Shown: positions 11,803 through 22,537 of the stretch, in pieces | Layout of the letters: every line of letters starts with the position of its first letter | Numbering within the stretch: position 1 is the stretch's first letter | Assembly: GCA_004352715.1 (NCBI GenBank) | Contig: SCFE01000108.1 | Location: 2,523 to 66,522, forward strand | Direction of reading: 5' to 3' | Length of the DNA stretch: 64,000 nt | DNA from: Hofstenia miamia | Lineage: Eukaryota > Xenacoelomorpha > Acoela | The notes under the pieces: generated by a model | Seen by the model: only the letters and a program-made list of their open reading frames with translations | The model's database searches: none | What the model was told of the DNA's origin: nothing | Made by a program: the position numbers and the translations under genes

Positions 11803-11890
11803 AGGGTCCGCTCTGCACTATGGAAAATTCGAAATTAGTGTACAGAGCGGACACTTGGAATAATTTTCTATAGTACAGAGCGGATACCTC
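11803..11890. repeat. Triple CAGAGCGGAC hairpin repeat
   Basis: GTCCGCTCTG at 11806-11815 is the exact inverse of CAGAGCGGAC at 11843-11852. A third copy, CAGAGCGGAT, lies at 11876-11885. The first two can form a hairpin with a 27 nt loop. Function unknown. Confidence 0.6.
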
Positions 11891-12230
11891 TCAATTTCTC
11901 TTAAAGTTTTAAAGTTCTATATTCACAAGAAATATGGTTTAAGTTTGCCTCATTAGGGCTGAGAATGTCACAATTATAATTCATTCATAATTATTTGGTG
12001 TGCTGTATACACATTTTTCAGAATAAAGGCATAAATCAAATTTAGTTAAATGTTTCAATATGATTATTGAAGTAATTTTTCTTTCTACTAATAGATTACA
12101 TTATTGTTCGAAAAAATTTGAATTGAGAAATTTGTGAATTTTGTTCAGTTTTGGATGCACGCCAATACTCAATAAAGTTTCTACTTTTCCCATTTGTGTT
12201 GATTTCCTGTCTGAACTTTGCAAAAAATAG

Positions 12231-12620
12231 TCAGCCTGAGCCCGTCATTGAAAAATATTCACAAAAGAGCAAGATACTTCAATTCAGTTTGCAGAAATGA
12301 AAAAAATGTCAGCTTGAACAAGGCAATACAGTAGTAATATAAAGGTTAAAATAATCTAAAATTCGAATTTATTTCAAAAAGTTTGACTGGAAAATCTTCA
12401 GCCTGAACGCGGCATTAAATTATTGAATAAATATTAACAAGATTCTAAAAATTGCTAATAATTTGAGAAATTTCATCTAAAAATGGTCAGCCTGAACATG
12501 GAAATTGCAGTCTGTTTGCAAATAGCCATAAATGTACATAAAAAATGTAATAAAATCGAGAAAAATTACTAAATTATTATGGGAAAGAATAAAGTTTAAG
12601 CCTGAACCTGACACCAACTA
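12231..12620. repeat. Degenerate tandem array of CAGCCTGAAC units
   Basis: The motif CAGCCTGAAC followed by a GGCATT-like block recurs at about 12232, 12310, 12399, 12488 and 12599, at spacings of 78, 89, 89 and 111 bp, with AT-rich filler between. This looks like an eroded satellite-type array with a period near 89 bp. Confidence 0.55.
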
Positions 12621-12804
12621 TGGTTAGCGCGGCTAGGATTACAACTTCCATTAGGGTTAGAGACCCAATTGGGGTTAGAGGCCCAATTAGGATTTGAAGC
12701 TAGGGTTACAACTATTGATTATCAATGCTAACATTATTTCGAAAAAGTTCGCACAAAATGACGAAATTTTTTATAAAAAATCGTAACCCTAACTCTAACC
12801 AATA
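12619..12804. mobile_element. Possible small MITE with imperfect inverted ends
   Basis: CTATGGTTAGCGCGGCTAGG at the left resembles the inverse of the right end (CGTAACCCTAACTCTAACC..TAG). The interior repeats TTAGGGTTAGAG-like words. Ends are imperfect and no target duplication is clear. Confidence 0.35.
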
Positions 12805-13598
12805 GTGAATGGTTTCGCGAGAAACCAAAGGTTTATTGAAAAATACTTGTATCAAAATATGAAATTTTCATAAAGTTATTGTAAAATTCGAAAATATAGC
12901 AACCCTAGTAAAGGTTATAATGTATATCAGTAGTTCATGAGAAAGCTTTAGATTTCGAATTTTAGCTAAAATAACGCTAAGTGTTGCAATAGAATTGGTT
13001 AGAACAAAATAAAAATTGTCCCTAGAAATTATAAAAATATTAGTCAAATTATTAGACATTTGCATGTATTAAATCGAATTAGTTCTGTAAATTTCACTTA
13101 AAGAGATTGGTTATTATTATTATTCTTGCATCTCACAGCTTCATGCTGGTATCCCTCTCAGCTCGGGGAACTCACCAGTTCCCAGGGAGTCTAAGAGTTT
13201 TGCTCAGGACTCTTGCTGTACCTAACAATGCTGCCTTCTGTGCTACCACTCCTCCCCACTTTGGTACTCCCAACTCCTCCAAATATCTCGTATGCTTCTT
13301 ACTCACTGCTCCTAGTGCGCCTACTACTACCGGGACTACTTCAACCTTCTTTAACTTCCACAGCGTTTCTATTTCCTCTGCCAACTCTCTGTACTTGTCT
13401 ATCTTCTCTTTCTCCTTGCTTTCTACATTCCTGTCTTTTGGTACTGCCATGTCTATCACTGTTCCCAATCTTTTCTCTTTGTCTACCACTACTATGTCTG
13501 GCCTCCGTGCTTCTATCACCTTGCTTGTCTGTATGTTGAGGTCGCACAGTATCTTAACCTTCTCATTCTCGATGGCTCCCTGCGGCTTGTGCTCATAC

Positions 13599-13712
13599 NN
13601 NNNNNNNNNNNNNNNNNNNNNNNNNNNNNNNNNNNNNNNNNNNNNNNNNNNNNNNNNNNNNNNNNNNNNNNNNNNNNNNNNNNNNNNNNNNNNNNNNNNN
13701 NNNNNNNNNNNN
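13599..13712. other. Assembly gap with duplicated edges
   Basis: The 114 N are flanked by the same 30 bases (13569-13598 and 13713-13742), which read through the same endonuclease residues (YEHKPQGAI). This is almost certainly an unmerged contig overlap, not a real duplication. Confidence 0.9.
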
Positions 13713-15070
13713 TCGATGGCTCCCTGCGGCTTGTGCTCATACCACTTGTCTCCTGCTTCTAACCCATGCTGCCTGCTCAAGCTCCAGTGTACCATTCGTC
13801 CTACCTTGTCATTCTGCACCAACTTCTCACATCCTGCTATCAGATGATCTACTGTCTCACACTCTTTCTTACATAGCCTACACTTATCACTTACTTCCAC
13901 TCTTCTGTCTATATGCTTCTTCACCCAGTTTGTTCTTATTACTTGCTCCTGTGCTGCCATTATCAATGCTTCTGTTTCTCTTTTAAGTCCTGCTTTCATT
14001 AACCACTTGTTGCTCTCTTCTCTGTCACACTTTTCTGTGTTCTTCCAGTATTCTCCATGCATTGCCTTATGCCTGTACCTTGTTTGTCTCTCTGATTCCA
14101 TCCTACTCAGGTATACTGTCTTTCTTTCACTTTCAGTTCTTATCTTCCTTAACTCCTTAGTGACCTCCAGTATTGACCGTCTAGGTTGTGCTTCTACTTA
14201 TTCCTTTAGCCCTAGTGCTTCTGCTTCTACAGTTTCCTCCACACTTAGCAGCCCTTTCCCTCCTTTATGCCTTGAGATGTTCAGCCTATCTACATCTCCA
14301 TTTAAGTTGAATGCTCTCTCTGCTGCTAGTATCTTCCCTGTTTCCCTGTTTAATTCCCTCAGTTCATTCTTGTTCCACCTAACTATTCCTGTCGAATATC
14401 TCAACACTGGTATCGCCCATGTATTAATTGCTTTTATACTATTCTGCCCATTCAATGTTGACTTCTGTAGTACCTTCCTTACTCTCCTCTTGTATTCTTT
14501 TCTTAGCCTAATCTTCATTTCCTCATGATCTGTTTTATCTTTCTCTATCACACCTAAGTACTTGTACCCCTCTTTAACTTCCTCAATCTTATCCCCACTG
14601 CTCGTCCTCAAACCATCTCCATCTATGCACTTGCCTCTGGTCATTGTCACTGCTGCACACTTTCCTAATCCAAATTCCAACCCAGAATCTCTGCTTGCCT
14701 TCTCCAATGTCTCCACTTGCTTCTGCAACATCTTCCTTGAACTAGCATACATCTTCAGGTCGTCCATGTATCACAGGTGACTTACTGCTCTACCATTCTT
14801 CTCCATCTTATACCCTATGCCTGTCTCCTTTAACTTTTCTGTGATGGGGATTAAGCTAACTACAAACAGTAGTGGCGCTAAGCTGTCTCCCTGGAATATG
14901 CCTCGCCTAAACCTCAACCTGTGTCCGTCTATCTCAGTCTGCCACTTTCCCATCTCCCTCTCTAGAAACTCAACCCATTTCCGTGAAACTCCATTGGCCT
15001 CTAACGTCTTCAATACCCACTTATGTGATATGCTGTCATATGCCTTCCTGTAGTCTATCCATGCCATTGC

Positions 15071-15411
15071 NNNNNNNNNNNNNNNNNNNNNNNNNNNNNN
15101 NNNNNNNNNNNNNNNNNNNNNNNNNNNNNNNNNNNNNNNNNNNNNNNNNNNNNNNNNNNNNNNNNNNNNNNNNNNNNNNNNNNNNNNNNNNNNNNNNNNN
15201 NNNNNNNNNNNNNNNNNNNNNNNNNNNNNNNNNNNNNNNNNNNNNNNNNNNNNNNNNNNNNNNNNNNNNNNNNNNNNNNNNNNNNNNNNNNNNNNNNNNN
15301 NNNNNNNNNNNNNNNNNNNNNNNNNNNNNNNNNNNNNNNNNNNNNNNNNNNNNNNNNNNNNNNNNNNNNNNNNNNNNNNNNNNNNNNNNNNNNNNNNNNN
15401 NNNNNNNNNNN
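15071..15411. other. Assembly gap inside the R4/Dong-like RT
   Basis: 341 N lie between the RT segments QKDPKKGS and AMAWIDYRKAYD, where conserved RT blocks are expected. Confidence 0.95.
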
Positions 15412-16689
15412 TCACTACCTTTCTTTGGGTCCTTCTGTATCAGAAATGTCCTTCCCACTACCATCCCCTCTGGACACCCACTCACCACGCACTCCTCCAA
15501 TGCTTCTGCTAGTCTCTCATGAACACTTGTGAACTTCTTCAGCCAATACCCATGTACCTCATCTCTGCCTGGCGCCTTCCAATTCTTCATCTTCTTTAGA
15601 GCCTCCTTCAGCTTTATAGTTGTGATTACTTCTTCTTCTTGTCTGAAGTCCTTCTGCATCTGCTCACTCTCTATCTCTGGTCCCTCACTTCCCCATATAT
15701 TCTCCCAGAACCTTACTGCATCCTCGCCTGCTCTAGCTGTAGCCTTTTCTCCTGCATCTAGTTCTTTGTAGAATCGTCCTTCTTGGGCCTCAAACTTCAT
15801 GTTGTCTCTTGCTTGCTTTGCTCTTGCCCTATATTCTCTTAGTTTTTCGGCTTCTGCAACTAATCTCTGCTTTAGCTCTTCTCTTGCAGTTTCTATTGTC
15901 TTCCCTTTACCTACCCTGCACCGCCTTACTTGTCCTGATCTTCCCTATTTGCTGCCTAATCTTTGACACTTTATTCTCAATTCTTCTTTCCCATGCTGGC
16001 TTTCTGTCTCCCTTATCTTCTTGTTGTCCATGCCTACATTCTTCAACACTTCCCATGCGCCTGCATACACTAAGCTATTTACTTCTGTGACACTCCTAGC
16101 ATCTATCCTCTCCAACACTTTATTGACCTTTGCTGTCTCTACTGCTAGCTTGCTTTTCTTAACTCCTCTTGGAGCTGGCAATCCTAGTTCTCTCACATAT
16201 TTCTTCCTTCATTTTTTCCTTGATTGCTGCTTCAGTTTCTGCGTCCACTGGTTCTGCTGCTTCCGCCACTTCTGTCCCAACGTCCATCACTTCATCTTCC
16301 TTTTGCTTAGCCTGTTCAACTCTCTTTTTCCTCTTACTCTCATCCAACTGCAACTTTCGCACTTGTCCTGCAAGCCTCTGCTCTGTAACCTCTAATCCTG
16401 TTCCTGCCTTCCTCCATTCTTCAAACATTCTCTTCCTGTAACCCCTTTCATCTGGCCTGCTTCTTCTGTAACACTCCAATGCTGTCCTGTTCTGCTCATC
16501 TGTCCATTTGTGCCGTTGTCCATTGGTCTGTGTGGATCCTATACTGCCACTTCTCGAGTCCACACTCCCGATTGTGGAGTCCACCTGACTGGAGATTCTT
16601 CGCACTCTTTGAACATTTAAGGCCTGCCGGGACTGAAGGGCCTTTTCTTTTGTTTTCACTTTCATTGAAGGTAGGGTCGAGGGGCTGGC

Positions 16690-16726
<37 letters not shown>

Positions 16727-16743
16727 TATTATTATTATTATTA
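16690..16743. repeat. (TAA)n/(TTA)n tract at the 5' junction of the R4/Dong-like LINE
   Basis: About 14 TAA units switch to about six TTA units. This is the likely target tract of the LINE on its 5' side. Confidence 0.9.
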
Positions 16744-16769
16744 TAAATTATAATTTTGGTATTAACTCA

Positions 16770-18075
16770 ATTAATTTAAGCATGAACTTCCTAAAAAATA
16801 GACAGCAACGTGCATTATTAAACAGTAAAAAATCAGGCTATGTTACGACTGAGCGTGGGGTGCCCCTATTTTATTTGCAATTTTTGTAAATGATATAATA
16901 AAACATGTTAACCACAGCGACATTTACCAATATGCCGACGACACATACCTAATAAGTACCGCTAAAAATGCTTTTGATGCTACAAAAAACCTCCAAACAG
17001 ATGTAGAAAAATTAAACAATTATTTTACAAACAATCAACTAAAACTAAATATTGACAAAAAAATTTATAATTTTTTCACCGAAGGCACAAAGAAAGCTAA
17101 TAAATGATATAGAACTAAATAGTAAGTCAATAAAGCAAAGTGAATCAGTCAGTTATTTAGGAGTGGAGATAGATAATGAATTAACATTTGAAAAATTTCT
17201 ACTGAATAAGATTCAAAAAATGACTACAGGCAATAAATATCTTTATCACTTACGCAATGTAATATCAAGCAATTATCATAAACAACTAATACATGCTTTC
17301 TGTTTATCTCATTTTCAATACTGTTCCTTTCTTTTAACTAACTTAAATTCGAAACACCGTATGCTTCTATCAAAGACATTAATTGGTGTATAAAAACTCT
17401 AAACTTTGCACAAAAGTATAACGAAGCATCAGTATATCGTAATAAACAAAAATATTATCTCCGTTCTCTCAAATTCATCTGCATATGCTATCTATCTTAT
17501 TTAAATTCAAATCTCTGCAAACATCTCTCCTTTTCCTTAATGACTATATTAAATTAAGTGAGCGATCGCAAAAAATTTTGTTTAGATAAAAATTATAATG
17601 GCTTTCATAACATATGGATTACATTGTGGAATAATTTAGATTATGAAACGCGAATAGAAAAAAAACTATAAAAAGTTGAGAAAAAAATTCAAACAGTATA
17701 CATTAGGGGACGGTAATACACTTAATGCATTTGAAACATACACCCAACATTGAGCACCTACACAAACATTCACTCAAACATTGATTATATTATTATATAT
17801 TGTACATATTAATTTGTAGTAAATTGTTTGTTTTATTTTTTTTGTCATGTGTTAGTTTTTAGATTTTTGTATACATATATTGCGCAAAAATATTGCATTT
17901 CAAAACAATGGGTGAGCATAGCAAAAACAATAACGTTAATACAAAATTGACCTTAATGAGATGTCATGTTTATCGATTTTGAAAAGAATTCTGCACTAGT
18001 CTAACATTTGTTGAGTAATTGTAGAATGATGTCACTCTTAATTGCGTGTATAAGCAAATAAATTTTGCTCTTGCT
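16770..18075 (+). mobile_element. 5'-truncated LINE with RT catalytic box
   Basis: The plus strand encodes the late part of a LINE reverse transcriptase: TTERGVP, FAIFVNDIIKHV, the catalytic QYADDTYL at about 16930, NYFTNNQLKLNI, then SYLGVEIDNELTFEKF (17150-17200) and an SHFQYCSFLLTN block. Frames shift between segments and stops occur. The C-terminal region and an AT-rich 3' UTR follow, with AAATAAATTTTGCTCTTGCTC near 18055 as the likely 3' end. The clade is probably jockey, CR1 or a relative. Confidence 0.75.
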
Positions 18076-18204
18076 CAACGAATAACTAATGGTTTCTACA
18101 ACGATGCTATGTATACCTAAGAAATCACTATCGATAAAACAAAACTAATTAAATCATAGTAAAATATATTTTGATAAAGTAGTGCACATAATATTATCAC
18201 CCAG

Positions 18205-18890
18205 TGATTAATAATGAAAAACTTTATTTACCCGCTGAAGGCAGACACCACAAAAACATAAAAACAAGTCAAGTTTTACGACAGCGAGGACAGTCACAGG
18301 AGTTAAAGTAGGAGCAGATGGAAGAGTAAGCGAAGCTTGAGAAGGGCTCAGCAAAGAGGAAAGACAAAGATTTCTTGAAGCTCGGCGGTGGGGAACAGAA
18401 ATCAATGGTTGTTGGAGGGTTGAGAGTCAAGATGTAATTAGCAGCAATATAAGGACGATTGAAAAATGAGTGAAGGGTGCAATTTTTCTTGGGACGACGA
18501 ATGGAGAAAATGACAGCATCAGAGCCAGTCGAGCGGGAATGAGAGAACTTAATGAAATCAAAAAGATTAAGGTCCAATTTGCGAGTGAACAGAAGATCAC
18601 ATGGATGGAAGTAGAGCGAAAGTGGGATAGTGGAGAATTTGAGAAGAGCGTCTTTGTATGGCAAGGGAGGAATCCATTTGAAAGCACGCTTCTGGAAACG
18701 TTCCATAGAGTGGAACAAGGAACGAGAAGGCCACCAACAGGGAGAAGCGTAGAGAAGATTGGCGCGAGGAAGGGACTTGAACAAAGAGATTTTCACAGCA
18801 GCCGTGGAATTAAAGAGAAGTTTGCGGAATTGGGCAAAGAATGAGGAATTAGCTTTGCGGAGGCGCAAGGACACATGACCAGACCAATTT
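18205..18890 (-). mobile_element. 5'-truncated LINE, C-terminal RT region
   Basis: The minus strand has an open frame of about 200 residues starting at 18874 with features of a LINE C-terminus: LLYASPCWWPSRSL, MERFQKRAFKWIP, a PLSLYFHPCDLLF block and the terminal Cys-rich tail CDCPRCRKT. It lacks everything upstream, including the catalytic box. AATAAAG lies just past the coding end. It is a different family from the LINE at 16770-18075. The long antisense frame over the same bases is a shadow. Confidence 0.75.
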
Positions 18891-19059
18891 CAATAATCAT
18901 TGAAATATATTGCTGGTAATACACGCTAAATGAATAATTTAGTTTTGTGCATATTTTGAAAATCAGTATAGTACGAGAACTTAAATGAAATTGAAAAGTT
19001 CATTGCAGTGCTAACATATGGATAAAAATCAAAATGAATGTAAGTTTAAATTATGGTAC
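18891..19059 (-). other. GST intron, 5' end
   Basis: Short TE-free stretch next to the donor (AAG at 19062-19060, GTACCA at 19059-19054). Confidence 0.6.
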
Positions 19060-19269
19060 CTTTTTAGCGAAGTATTTTGCAATAGCATTAGACTGTCCGA
19101 TACGCTTTCCTTCAATCTCAACGTATGGTAGTTGGCCAAAAGGACTATCTTCTTTGTAATTAGAAACATCGTTCACCTCCTTGTAGCTAATATTCCCTGC
19201 GGCCAACACATAGCGAATAATTTCCCCGCGTCCTTGAAATGGAAAATAGTATAGTACTGGCTCGCACAT
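19060..19269 (-). CDS. Sigma-class glutathione S-transferase, N-terminal exon
   Basis: Encodes the thioredoxin-fold glutathione-binding domain (70 codons). LYYFPFQGRGE carries the catalytic Tyr region and the RGE motif. FGQLPYVEI contains the cis-Pro that contacts glutathione. QSNAIAKYFA is the Ser-containing gamma-glutamyl-binding motif. The donor after AAKK-type AAG is in phase 0 and joins AGLLGKN at 7624. The ATG (19269-19267) sits one base after TTTTTCCAG, so an acceptor of a 5' UTR intron probably lies immediately upstream. The promoter was not identified. GSTs act in cytosolic detoxification. Confidence 0.9.
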
Positions 19270-20834
19270 CCTGGAAAAACTATAATTAAGCGACTAAATA
19301 TAAAAACAAATTTATTATAATTCATTGAATAAATCAATTTTTAATTCATCCTATATCATAATTACAGAACATTCTAAATTTTTTCGAAAAGCTTTTTTAA
19401 ATTCTAAAAATGTCGTCTATAAGCTGGGTTCGGACCCGTATATTGAATGAGCTGTAACCTGTACGCTCAGGCCGTAACCCGTACTTTTAACGTACGGGCT
19501 GAAATTTCGAATTTAAATTCATAGAATGATATATATTATGTTATAAAACTGTTAATCTTATATGTTTGAAGAAATAATTCTGGTATGTTTAACCATTCTA
19601 GGCGTTTTGATTGGTTGAAAGTCTTCTTTATAAAAGAAAACTTGCTCTACTTAAAAGGCAAAGAAAAGCACACTAAAGGTGACTCTTATTTTTTGGAAAA
19701 GTTTGACGATTAAGTCGAAGAACTTTGATAATAGCATTCTCTTGCTATCACGCATTTAATAAAACTACTTGTTTAGGTAAAGTAAAGTGGGTAAAACCCA
19801 CGTGTCGCTGTTGCCAGCATTATAAAAATATTGAAAGAGAACATGGTGGCATAGAGCTCTATAAATAGTTCCTTTGTTTTTGAAGCGCTTATCTTTCAAA
19901 AACAAGGACATGCGTATGTGTGAAGAGGCGTAAAAAGTTATATTTGTAGATTTAATACGTATTAAAATTGCATTCATTCATTGTGCATATTGCTTAATTC
20001 TACAAATTAACTTTAAATATGAATATCACAACCTTTTGGAGATTGCAAAACAACCAAAAGGAATTCTATTTGTAAATTATTAACGTAATTATAGTAGTGC
20101 ATTGAATGCCACAAAATAATCGACCTGTTGTAAGGAAACCTTTAGTGGCAACAACTTGCTGTTTTGATGTAATACTGCAATCGTCAAAATATTTCTGAAT
20201 ATGCAAATTCACAAATCTTCTAAAAATTATAGAATTGACTTGTGTGTATTTTAGATTTTTTGTAATAAAACATTTAAGAAACAGTAACCTAATATAGCAC
20301 GGGTAAACGGTGTCAAATTGTATTTACTAGAATTATGCAGCGCTCTATCTTCGGTTAAAATGTGATATCTCCCGCGTGTGGTTTGCACCCCTAATTACGT
20401 ATAGAGACCCATTTTTAGGGATACGACTGCGGGCGAAAGATAGTAAAGAACAATAAAACTGTGCTTAGACTGTTCTAATAACAAATTGTTCTTGCTAATA
20501 TACAAATTAATATCAACATATGTACAATTTACATGCTAAAAAGAAAACATTTGGTCTGGTCAATTCAACAGCCAGTACTGATACTACATAAATTAATCGA
20601 AGCTAACTAATAAAGAATTAAGTAAATGAATATTCATTCCGGAATAACTATCTATATAGTTTCCGCAGTAATGTAAATACAGGCACAAGTGTACAGAGAT
20701 GGAAGTGGCACGAAAACTTAGTGGTATGGCCGGCTTACTTATATTTCTGATAATTTAAGATCATTGCTTAAAATTTGCTTTTAAATTTTCGGTTTGGAAG
20801 ATTAATGCTGTCATTCGATAGCATTAATTGTTTA
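19270..20834. other. Upstream flank of the GST gene
   Basis: Expected to hold the 5' UTR exon and promoter, but no TATA box or start site can be called with confidence. A small inverted repeat, CCCGTAC..GTACGGG, lies near 19477-19498. Confidence 0.4.
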
Positions 20835-21176
20835 GGAAATTTTCCCATTCTGAGCAGAACTTTAGAGTTGAGTTCATGTTACTCAGTACAAGTTCAAGTT
20901 CTTACATTTAAAGTTTGAGTTCAAGTATTCTTTAAAAAATTCTGAGTTCAGTATAGTTATTTCTAATTCTGAGTTTTCCAAGCTAACAGTAATAATCTAT
21001 GATTGATACAGAAATTGAAATTCAAAATAATTTAATTTTTATGGTATTTTTGAGTGGATTTTTGATTGAGTTCAAGCTTTAATGATTTCTCTTCCCACTT
21101 TTTCTGTTTGACTTTTGCAAGCTTATTTGCGTTTTAGTTCTTAATATTCCAAGTACTCAAAAACCCTGATTCCGAG
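20835..21176 (+). mobile_element. MITE-like repeat, family A
   Basis: Opposite-orientation copy of 711-1066. It is rich in GAGTT and AGTTC words and ends in AAGTACTCAAAAACCCTGAT, the same terminal string as the other copy. Its left end is less well defined. Confidence 0.5.
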
Positions 21177-21371
21177 TACTTGAAAGTCCTGATTACATTT
21201 CTCAACAATACTTTACTAAAAATTGTTCTCTTAAAACCTAAAATGCAAATGGTATTGACAGAATTTGGCTTAAATAATCATAAATGAGGCATAAAGGCAA
21301 TAACATCAAAGGATATATGAATATATATTTGAGTATTAATGTAAGATTTCAAATACATCCCTATGAGAAAA

Positions 21372-22537
21372 TGTGGCTTTGTTGAGAAATCAGCATGCAT
21401 TCCTACCCTTTCTTAATAAAAGTTAAAAGTAAACAGATCGTGTTAGAGAAGAGTGGCCACCCTTGGTCAACCTGATACAGATAACCTCTTAGAAGAGTCA
21501 CATAAGACTAGAGCTAAACCTAAGTGCTAAGTAAAATAACCTACACTCAGTGCATTCCTCACCTACCGCAATTTAGGTGAAAGCATTAATAACAATTTTA
21601 ATAATGAATGACAAGCAGTACAAACACCCTAGCCGTATACATAACCTAAGTTAAAGGATATACCAGTCAACTCGTCCGCCGTCTGGGTGCCCCTTAACTA
21701 CGCAATTGAAAATTAGAAAAACATAATTTAGTAAAAAACAAAACAAGAGAAAATAAAATTAAAACGAATTTACTACGAATAAATCGAAGAAATAAATTGA
21801 ACAAAACTTGGATATATGTACAAAATTAACTGGCACCTGTAAACAAAAGCATACTGTGACATTATAGGCAAATACGTGGCAGGTACAAAATTGCTTTCTG
21901 ATTCAATTTTACCGCATATTAAAATTAGCAGAAATGGGGGACTTTCACCCAAAATTAAAAACTGTCAGAATGCTACTATATTGCTGAATAATCAATAGAA
22001 AAATCCGTATAAGAGGTGACCAGGGTTTAAAAATTAAATATTTTCAAAATATTCAGCATTTACATTAACATTTTGTTACGTCAGAGAACCTAATTGAGAA
22101 TTTCCCACGCGTATTTAAGCAATATGGTACGGATAAAACCCACCAAATTTGGACGACCTTAAAAACTCACTAAATGTGAACATATGATAAAAAAACTTTT
22201 ATAAAAAACCCTGTATGTTGCCCACAATTTCGTAGTAAAGTTCATTTAGGTCCTCTGACGTCACAGCAAAAATTAGAGTTTAATACTGAATATCTCAAAG
22301 GTAAATAATATTGAAACCCTGGTCGCCTACTATACGAAATTTTCTATTGATTATTCATCTATATAGTAGTATTTTAGCAGTTTTTAATTTTAGGTGAAAG
22401 TCCCCCTTAACTAAAATATAAACAGCACCATTTCAGTTTGCCAAATTACAATTGGAAATGATTCCTAATAATAAAATTGAAATTGTAATAAAATAAAATA
22501 ATGAGAGTTCCAAGAGTGTAGAAGTGTCATTATGCCA
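21372..22537 (-). repeat. 3' LTR of the gypsy element, with a MITE inside
   Basis: On the plus strand it begins TGTGGC and ends ATGCCA, so on the element strand it starts TGGCAT and ends GCCACA, the usual TG..CA limits. About 400 bp (21513-21930) match the 5' LTR with roughly a dozen substitutions by eye. It lacks two short segments present in the other LTR and carries a 471 bp insertion (21936-22406). Confidence 0.88.
21936..22406. mobile_element. MITE inserted in the 3' LTR
   Basis: Long inverted ends: GGGGGACTTTCACC and the following AAAATTAAAAACTG blocks at the left, mirrored at the right by TTTTTAATTTTAGG..GAAAGTCCCCC. The other LTR at about 33520 has no such insert, giving an empty-site comparison. 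Confidence 0.85.

Larger units (their letters stand above)
13172..16665 (-). pseudogene. R4/Dong-like single ORF: Myb-like, RT and restriction-like endonuclease
   Basis: Order from the N-terminus (16665 downward): a Myb/SANT-like segment (HKWTDEQNRTALECYRR..MFEEWRKAG) and a basic linker. A frame change near 16180 and a stop at 15945 follow. RT follows with WKAPGRDEVHGYWLK (15.6 kb), DYRKAYDSISHKW and FQGDSLAPLLF (15.0-14.9 kb) and the catalytic YMDD at about 14765. The YMDD is directly preceded by an in-frame TGA. Another stop lies at 14198. The C-terminus has the Cys/His motif CRLCKKECETVDHLIAGC (13.9 kb) and a PD..D endonuclease core (RRPDIVVVDKE, VIDMAVPKD, then KIDKYRELAEE) near 13.4 kb. 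Key residues are present but the copy is dead as assembled. Confidence 0.88.
13107..16689 (-). mobile_element. R4/Dong-like non-LTR retrotransposon in TAA repeats
   Basis: A near full-length minus-strand LINE bordered by (TTA)n at 13111-13124 and by a long (TAA)n/(TTA)n tract at 16690-16743. Dong elements of the R4 clade are known to insert in TAA repeats, and this arrangement matches. The single coding region carries an N-terminal Myb-like segment, a central RT and a C-terminal CCHC motif plus restriction-like endonuclease, the domain order of RLE-type LINEs. Stops, a frameshift and two assembly gaps (13599-13712 and 15071-15411) interrupt it. Confidence 0.85.

Noticed and set aside
13107-16889. 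Plus-strand open frames over the R4/Dong-like LINE
   Set aside because: They are antisense shadows of the Lys/Glu-rich minus-strand LINE protein; they read as Ser/Leu/Phe-rich nonsense.
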